NCBI GenBank assembly: GCA_037126765.1
Contig: JBBCBC010000034.1
Location: forward strand, 15,560,691 to 15,624,690
Reading direction: 5' to 3'
Source of the DNA: Stenogyne calaminthoides
Lineage: Eukaryota > Streptophyta > Magnoliopsida > Lamiales > Lamiaceae
Length of the DNA: 64,000 nt
Shown: piece after piece, positions 58,748 to 64,000 of the stretch
Position numbering within the stretch: position 1 is the first letter of the stretch
Layout of the letters: each line of letters starts with the position of its first letter
The notes under the pieces: model-generated
The model's database searches: none
Told to the model about the DNA's origin: nothing
The model's input: only the letters and a program-made list of their open reading frames with translations
Made by a program: the position numbers and the translations under genes

Positions 58748-59353
58748 CGTAAGAGCCCTAATTTATTTCATAACTTGGTGTTTGATAGTATTAACGAGAA
58801 GTTGAGGTTGAGGTTGGTGTTTGATACAAAACTACTAGCATAGTATATATTAACGTATAGCATATATAATAACTTGGTGTTTGATAGCATAACTTTCCTG
58901 ATGACGTATAGCATAACTTTCACAGTGTACTTGTAATTAATTCGAAATAATATGCTTGATAAATGAACAATTAATTGTAAATGAACAATTGATGCACTCA
59001 AGGTGTTTGATAATATGCTTTGTGTGAGGAATTTAAGCATAAATTAGGATTAATACATTAGGATATATTTTTGTTATATTAATTTGATGATTTGGTGAAT
59101 GGATAGTAGTGTGTTGCTTTAGATGATTAATGATGGTACATTAGGTTATATACATTGTTTTGAGATGCAACAAATCCTTAGATACATATGCAATATACAA
59201 ACCTTAGGTACTACCACATTCTATATGCAAGTTTTATACATTAGGAATGTAATACTTTTAGGTTTAATACTTTTAGGTTTAATACATTAGGATACATGCA
59301 TTATCTTGGGAAACACTTCATATTGTCTTTTCTATAGGCATCTCTAGTTCTAT

Positions 59354-62300
59354 ATGGATCGAAAGTGGGTTCGAGCAGATCGATTATCAGATGAGTATAG
59401 TAATGGGGTGAAATTTTTTTGTAATCATGCAATTAGACAGACTCGTGAGACCCTCGGTACATTCCATGTCCGTGTTGGAAATGTATGAATGGAAAAACCG
59501 TTAGTGGTCGAGAAAGTCTGTTTGACCACTTGATGATTCACGGTATTGATAAAACATATACCGTTTGGACATATCATGGTGAGAGAGGAGATGGATGTAG
59601 CTCAAGCAACCTAGAAACTAACTTTAGGTTTGAAGATACAGTGGATGCGGATATTTTCGATGATGTACCGACTGTTGATACATCAAGTGGGGATGACGAT
59701 GATCTGCGAGATCACCCTTATATGTCGAGAGAAGTTAAGGGATTCTATTTGGATTACCATTGTGGTCGGGTGTAAGAAGGCAACAAAACTGTCAAATTTG
59801 TGTTGATATTGTTCAACCTAAAACGCATTTCACCGGTTGTCCGATGAGTGCTTCACAAGTATGCCGGAAAGCGATTAGTGGGTATCATTGCTCGATGGAA
59901 ATGTATTGCCCTAAGAGAGCATATGATGCTAAACAAATGCTCAAGTCCATCGGGTTAACACATCGAAAAATTCATTCTTGTCAGGGTGATTGTATCTTAT
60001 TTAGAAAAGGAGTATGCGGACCTCGAGGAATGTCCCAAGTGTGGACTAAAGCGATATAAGAAAAATAAATCTCTTGAAGGTGATGTGGTACTTTCCAATA
60101 ATACCAAGATTCAGGAGAATGTATAGCGGTCTCTGTGGATGCTAGAAATTTAAGATGGCATCATGATGATAGGATCAAAGATGGAATGCTAAGACACCCT
60201 GCTGATTCACCCCAGTGGAAGACATTCGATGTCAGGCATCCAGAATTTGGCACCGAGCCACGACACTTGCGTCTTGCACTCTCAACTGACGGAATGAATC
60301 CGTTCGGTATCCAAAGTACCAACCACAAAGACATGGCGGTGATTACGTTAGTTTATAATCTTTCACACGAGTTGTGCATGAAGCGACTTACATGATGTTG
60401 TCTATGTTGATATCGGGACCCAAACAACCCGGGTAACGACATAGATGTATATCCGCTCCTTTGATAGAGGACTTGAAGCTCATGTGGGATGAGGGGGTGT
60501 CGATGTGTATGATGCTTGTAGAAAGGAGAATTTCAAGTTGAAGGCCATCTTTGTTTGGAACTATCAATGACTTTTCCGCTTACGGGAATTTATCTCGATA
60601 TAGTGTGAAAGGGGCGATGCATGTCCTTGTTGTACCAAGAAGACACATCACATTCGCTTGAGACATTGTAGGAAGACCGTTTATATGGGACATAGGAGGT
60701 GGTTGGACCCAACCCATAAGTACAGAACAATGGCCGATGCATTCGATGGCACAATTGAGACAGGTGAAGCACCACGTATATTGTCAGGTTCGGATGTATT
60801 GAATGAGATGAAGAATATCGACACACAGTACGAAAAGATCTTCGCAAAGAGTGTCCCCACTAGCGGTTGGAAGAAGGAATCAATTTTCTTTCAATTGCCC
60901 TATTGGAAAGAGTTGTATGTTAGACACTTCATTGATCTAATGCACGTTGAGAAGAACGTTTGTGCCAGCTTGCTCAACACTCTCCTAGCTGATAAGAAGT
61001 CCAAGGATGGTTACAATGCAAGAATGGATATGAATAAGAGCAGAATTAAAACCTATGCCTAGAGAAAGGGGTCAACCGTTCTTACCTCTCGCCGCATTAC
61101 ACCTTGTCCAAGAATGAGAGAAAAGAGTTACTTCATTTTGCTAAAGGATGTGAAAGTACCGGAAGGTTATTCCTCCAACATCTGAGAGACTTGTATCAGA
61201 TGATGGCGTGAGACTGATGAATCTGAAATCGCATGACTATCATGTCATCATGGAGACTTTCTTGCCCATTGCAATACGTTCTATCTTGCCTGAAAATGTG
61301 CGCATAACCATAACAAAGTTATGTTGGTTCTTCAAGGCAATGAGTAGCAAGGTCATAGATCCTAGAAAATTGCTTGGTTTTCAGAGGCAGATTGTGGGGA
61401 CTCTCTGTGAGCTTGAGATGTATTTTCCTCCATCATTTTTTGATATAATGGTTCACCTAACAGTTCATTTGGTACACGAGACAAGGATGTGTGGTCCCCT
61501 TTCGTATCACGATGGATGTATGGTGTAGAGAGATATATGAAAGTGCTCAAAGGATATGTGATGAATATGTCCAGGCCGGAGGGATGCATTGCAGAACGCT
61601 ATTTAGTAGAAGAAGCAGTCGAGTACTGGTCAGAATTTATTCCGAATGTCGATGTAATTGGACTTCTAGTTACCCTGTACACCAATATGATGGATGGTGA
61701 AGGCATTACCGGTGGTCAACCTGTAAGTGTTAGCATGGAGGAACTAACACGGATGCACTTGTGCGTACTTCACAACACGGTCGACGTGCTTCCTTTTATT
61801 GACCTGCACATGCGATCACTTGCTGAGAGAAATCCCACCAGAGATAGATCATGGATTCAAGTTGAGCACAATCGCACGTTTGTTGACTGGTTCAATGGTT
61901 ATGTAGCAAATATGTTATCACGGGAAGCAGAATTAGTGAATGAAAGAGATAAGTGGTTATCCAGAATGCCTGATAGACATGTGTATTCATACAAGTGTTA
62001 TCTTAGCAACGGATACACATTTTATACCAGAGATCATGATGCCACAAGTACTATGCAGAATAGTGGAGTGTCCATTACTGCAACTGCAGTGGATCAATCA
62101 AATACTACTTACTTTGGACAGATTGTCAACATTTGGGAACTCGACTATGTTGTTCACCATCAACCAATCTTCGAGTGTAGTTGGGTGAGGATCCCTAACG
62201 GGGTCCAAGTTGAAAGTTCTGGGTTCGTATGCGTTGATTTGAAGAATGTGGGATACCGAGATGACCCTTACATAATGGCCAGTCAAGCTCAACAAGTTTT

Positions 62301-62568
62301 CTATGTCCCCGACCCAGTTAATAAGAAATGGTCCATTGTGGTTCTGTCAAACAAATTTAACAATAGTTTCCAGATTAGCGACCATGTCGATGAAGATGTT
62401 GACATAATTGATGATCCTTTTCAAAACTTCACTCATTCTGTACCATCTTTCGATGATCCTGCAAATCCACGCCCATACCAGAGAATAATTAGAGATGATG
62501 ATGAATATGGCAATCCGGATCTTGTTAACATTTATGGTCATGAACGAGAAAGGTCAACCAAAAAATGA
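59354..62568 (+). pseudogene. CACTA-3 TNP2-type transposase, frameshifted
   Basis: The N-terminal transposase-associated domain starts MDRKWVRADRLSDEYSNGV (59,354). It continues out of frame as CPCWKCMNGKTV and YTVWTYHGE. The transposase_21 domain follows with CQGDCILFRKG, ECPKCGLKRYKKNK, RHPADSPQWKTFDVRHPEF and LRLALSTDGMNPF, then WLDPTHKYR and PYWKELYVRHFIDLMHVEKNV. DUF4218-type sequence (FPPSFFDIMVHLTVHLVHET, RWMYGVERYMKVLKGYV) and a DUF4216-type C-terminus (VVHHQPIFECSWVRI) complete it. Frameshifts lie at about 59,460, 59,770, 60,020, 60,400 and 61,060, plus a break near 61,500. The last 359 codons are open. These enzymes bind CACTA ends; this copy cannot make a full-length product. Confidence 0.9.
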
Positions 62569-63474
62569 AAAAAAAAAACAAATGCTAAAAAGAAATGTAA
62601 GACTTTATTGAATGTTGTTTCTTCTGCTATATTAAATGTTGTTTCTTTTGATTTATTAAATAAAGTGAATTGTTAATCAATGAGGTTCGAGGCAACGAGA
62701 TAACGAGATATTGAAGACATAATCCGCTTCTCTAAAACTAACATTCCTCTCAATGTAAGTCAATTTATCAATTTATTTAAATTATTATTAATTGAATAAA
62801 AATTCATACTATATTGATTGATTCGTTGTTTGCGATTTTGTTATGAACGTGAGCTCAATTCTTACTCTAACAAAAGATCGGAGAAATGGAAAAACGATTG
62901 ACGCCTTGGTACCTTTTTACAATCAATTCTTATATTCATACGATATTAACTGAACGTTGTTTGAAATTTTGGTAGCATGTAATTTCTTTTATATATTTGT
63001 GATGATATATATTTCATATTTTTGGTGTATTGGACGTATATATGTTTATGATTGTATGTTTATTTATTTCATGATGTGTATGTTTATTAATCAATTTGAT
63101 GTTTTGGTATATATATGTGGTATAAGTTTTGGTTTATGGTTTTATTATAGGATTTTTGGTTTATGGTTTATGGTATTTGACGTATATATAAGTTTTGGTT
63201 TATAGTTTTATTATAGGAATTTTAAAATATAAATTAATAATTTTAAAAAAATATATATATTAGACAGTGGTTTTCAACCGCTGTCTATGTAAAATAATAA
63301 ACGAATTTTTTAAAAAAAATTGACTTAGACAGCGGTTGATAACCGCTGTCCAAGATAAAACTTGCAAAACGGTTATAAACCGCTGTCCAAGTGCTTCTCT
63401 TGGACAAATGGTTTTAACCATTCTCCAAAAGTCATTTTTCACAATTTGCCCGCCCAAATGTCTATTAGTGTTTG

Positions 63475-63830
63475 TTGATAAAAAGAAGACCATATATATA
63501 GGTTTTCAAATACAATAGAAAGTTAAAGAGGTTAGAGCTGTTTGCATAAAACGTGATTTCTCTGTTGATGTAATGATCACTTGATTAGAAAATTTAATTT
63601 TTCATTCAACTATTTTTGGACATAGTTAATATAATATGCAATACAATTGAAATATCACTTCTTCAGGCAACACTTCAGATTATAAGAGTCTCATTTTACT
63701 CTCTATTGCCCATAATATATATATATATATATATATATTTGTGTTAAGGTGTCAAACATTGGCACCGACCTTATCAATACAAGATCAAGAAATAATTAAT
63801 TTTCTAGTTTTCTTTCAAGACTTATTGAGG
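63475..63830. repeat. Right copy of the direct repeat flanking CACTA-3
   Basis: Counterpart of 57,762-58,180, starting a few bases after the CACTA target duplication. It contains a (TA)n run at about 63,717-63,738 not seen in the left copy. The remaining 63,831-64,000 is AT-rich with no supported feature. Confidence 0.8.
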
Positions 63831-64000
63831 TAGTAAGAACATCAATGTCAAATTCGATTCATTAACGAGGTCGACTTGATTGGCAAATATTGGTGCACAA
63901 CTAATATTCAATAGAAACGACTAATATTGTTGAGCGAAAACAACGAATATCAATAAAATAATATTGTTTAACTAAAACATGTAATAACGTTCACTAAAAT

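Larger units (their letters stand above)
58218..63470 (+). mobile_element. CACTA-3: CACTA (En/Spm) element with transposase remnant
   Basis: The left end is TACTACTACACATTTGAGG (first base changed from C). The right end, read inward, is CACTAATAGACATTTGGGC. The 3-bp duplication is TTT (58,215-58,217 and 63,471-63,473). Both subterminal regions contain AGCGGTT/AACCGCT palindromes as in CACTA-1 and CACTA-2. Inside are a GC-rich leader exon, the TNP2-type transposase region and AT-rich 3' DNA. At 5.25 kb it is the only one of the three with transposase sequence. Confidence 0.93.

Noticed and set aside
63717..63738. TA run near the right edge as an insertion footprint
   Set aside because: It is a simple microsatellite within the right direct repeat; no terminal repeats are associated.

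Overview
The window is nuclear DNA of a flowering plant, most likely a eudicot. It is AT-rich, with plant-type introns, an extensin with an Ole e 1 domain, Stowaway MITEs starting CTCCCTCCGTCCC, and layers of plant LTR retrotransposons and CACTA transposons. Only two host genes are supported. One is the 5' end of an epsin (ENTH/clathrin adaptor) gene running off the left edge (minus strand, 1 to about 785). The other is a large extensin gene (minus strand, about 56,830 to 51,780). Almost everything else is transposon-derived.

Layout. 1-785: epsin leader and first coding exon. 1,181-2,665: short and long tandem repeats. 3,161-5,436: a 5'-truncated, dead LINE with poly-A tail and target duplication. 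5,959-34,724: a nested stack. An old Ty1/copia element (Copia-A) is split inside its reverse transcriptase by a 24.3-kb Ty3/gypsy element of the Tat type (8,927-33,266, minus strand, 5-bp duplication AGCGT). The Tat element was itself hit by a PIF/Harbinger-like element inside one LTR (9,111-10,331, TAA duplication), by two solo LTRs of a second copia family (15,491-17,197 and 28,966-30,808), and by a complete copy of that family (Copia-B, 19,529-28,148, duplication CATCT). 36,123-39,930: two related nonautonomous DNA elements, the first Mutator-like. 40,278-49,913: Stowaway and hAT-like MITEs plus two small CACTA elements. 51,780-56,830: the extensin gene. 58,218-63,470: a 5.3-kb CACTA element with a decayed TNP2 transposase, lying between two diverged direct repeats.

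Most notable are captured host sequences. The first small CACTA element carries a perfectly framed 17-codon exon matching the start of fatty acid 2-hydroxylase (FAH), present twice as a near-perfect inverted repeat that could fold into a hairpin. The Tat element carries a 150-bp open fragment matching the N-terminal region of the spliceosomal helicase BRR2, just downstream of its antisense, apparently spliced extra ORF. The three CACTA elements share terminal and subterminal repeats, so the large one could once have mobilised the small ones. The extensin carries a probable 1-bp frameshift in a C run near its 3' end. All homology calls come from recognising motifs by eye; no search was run.
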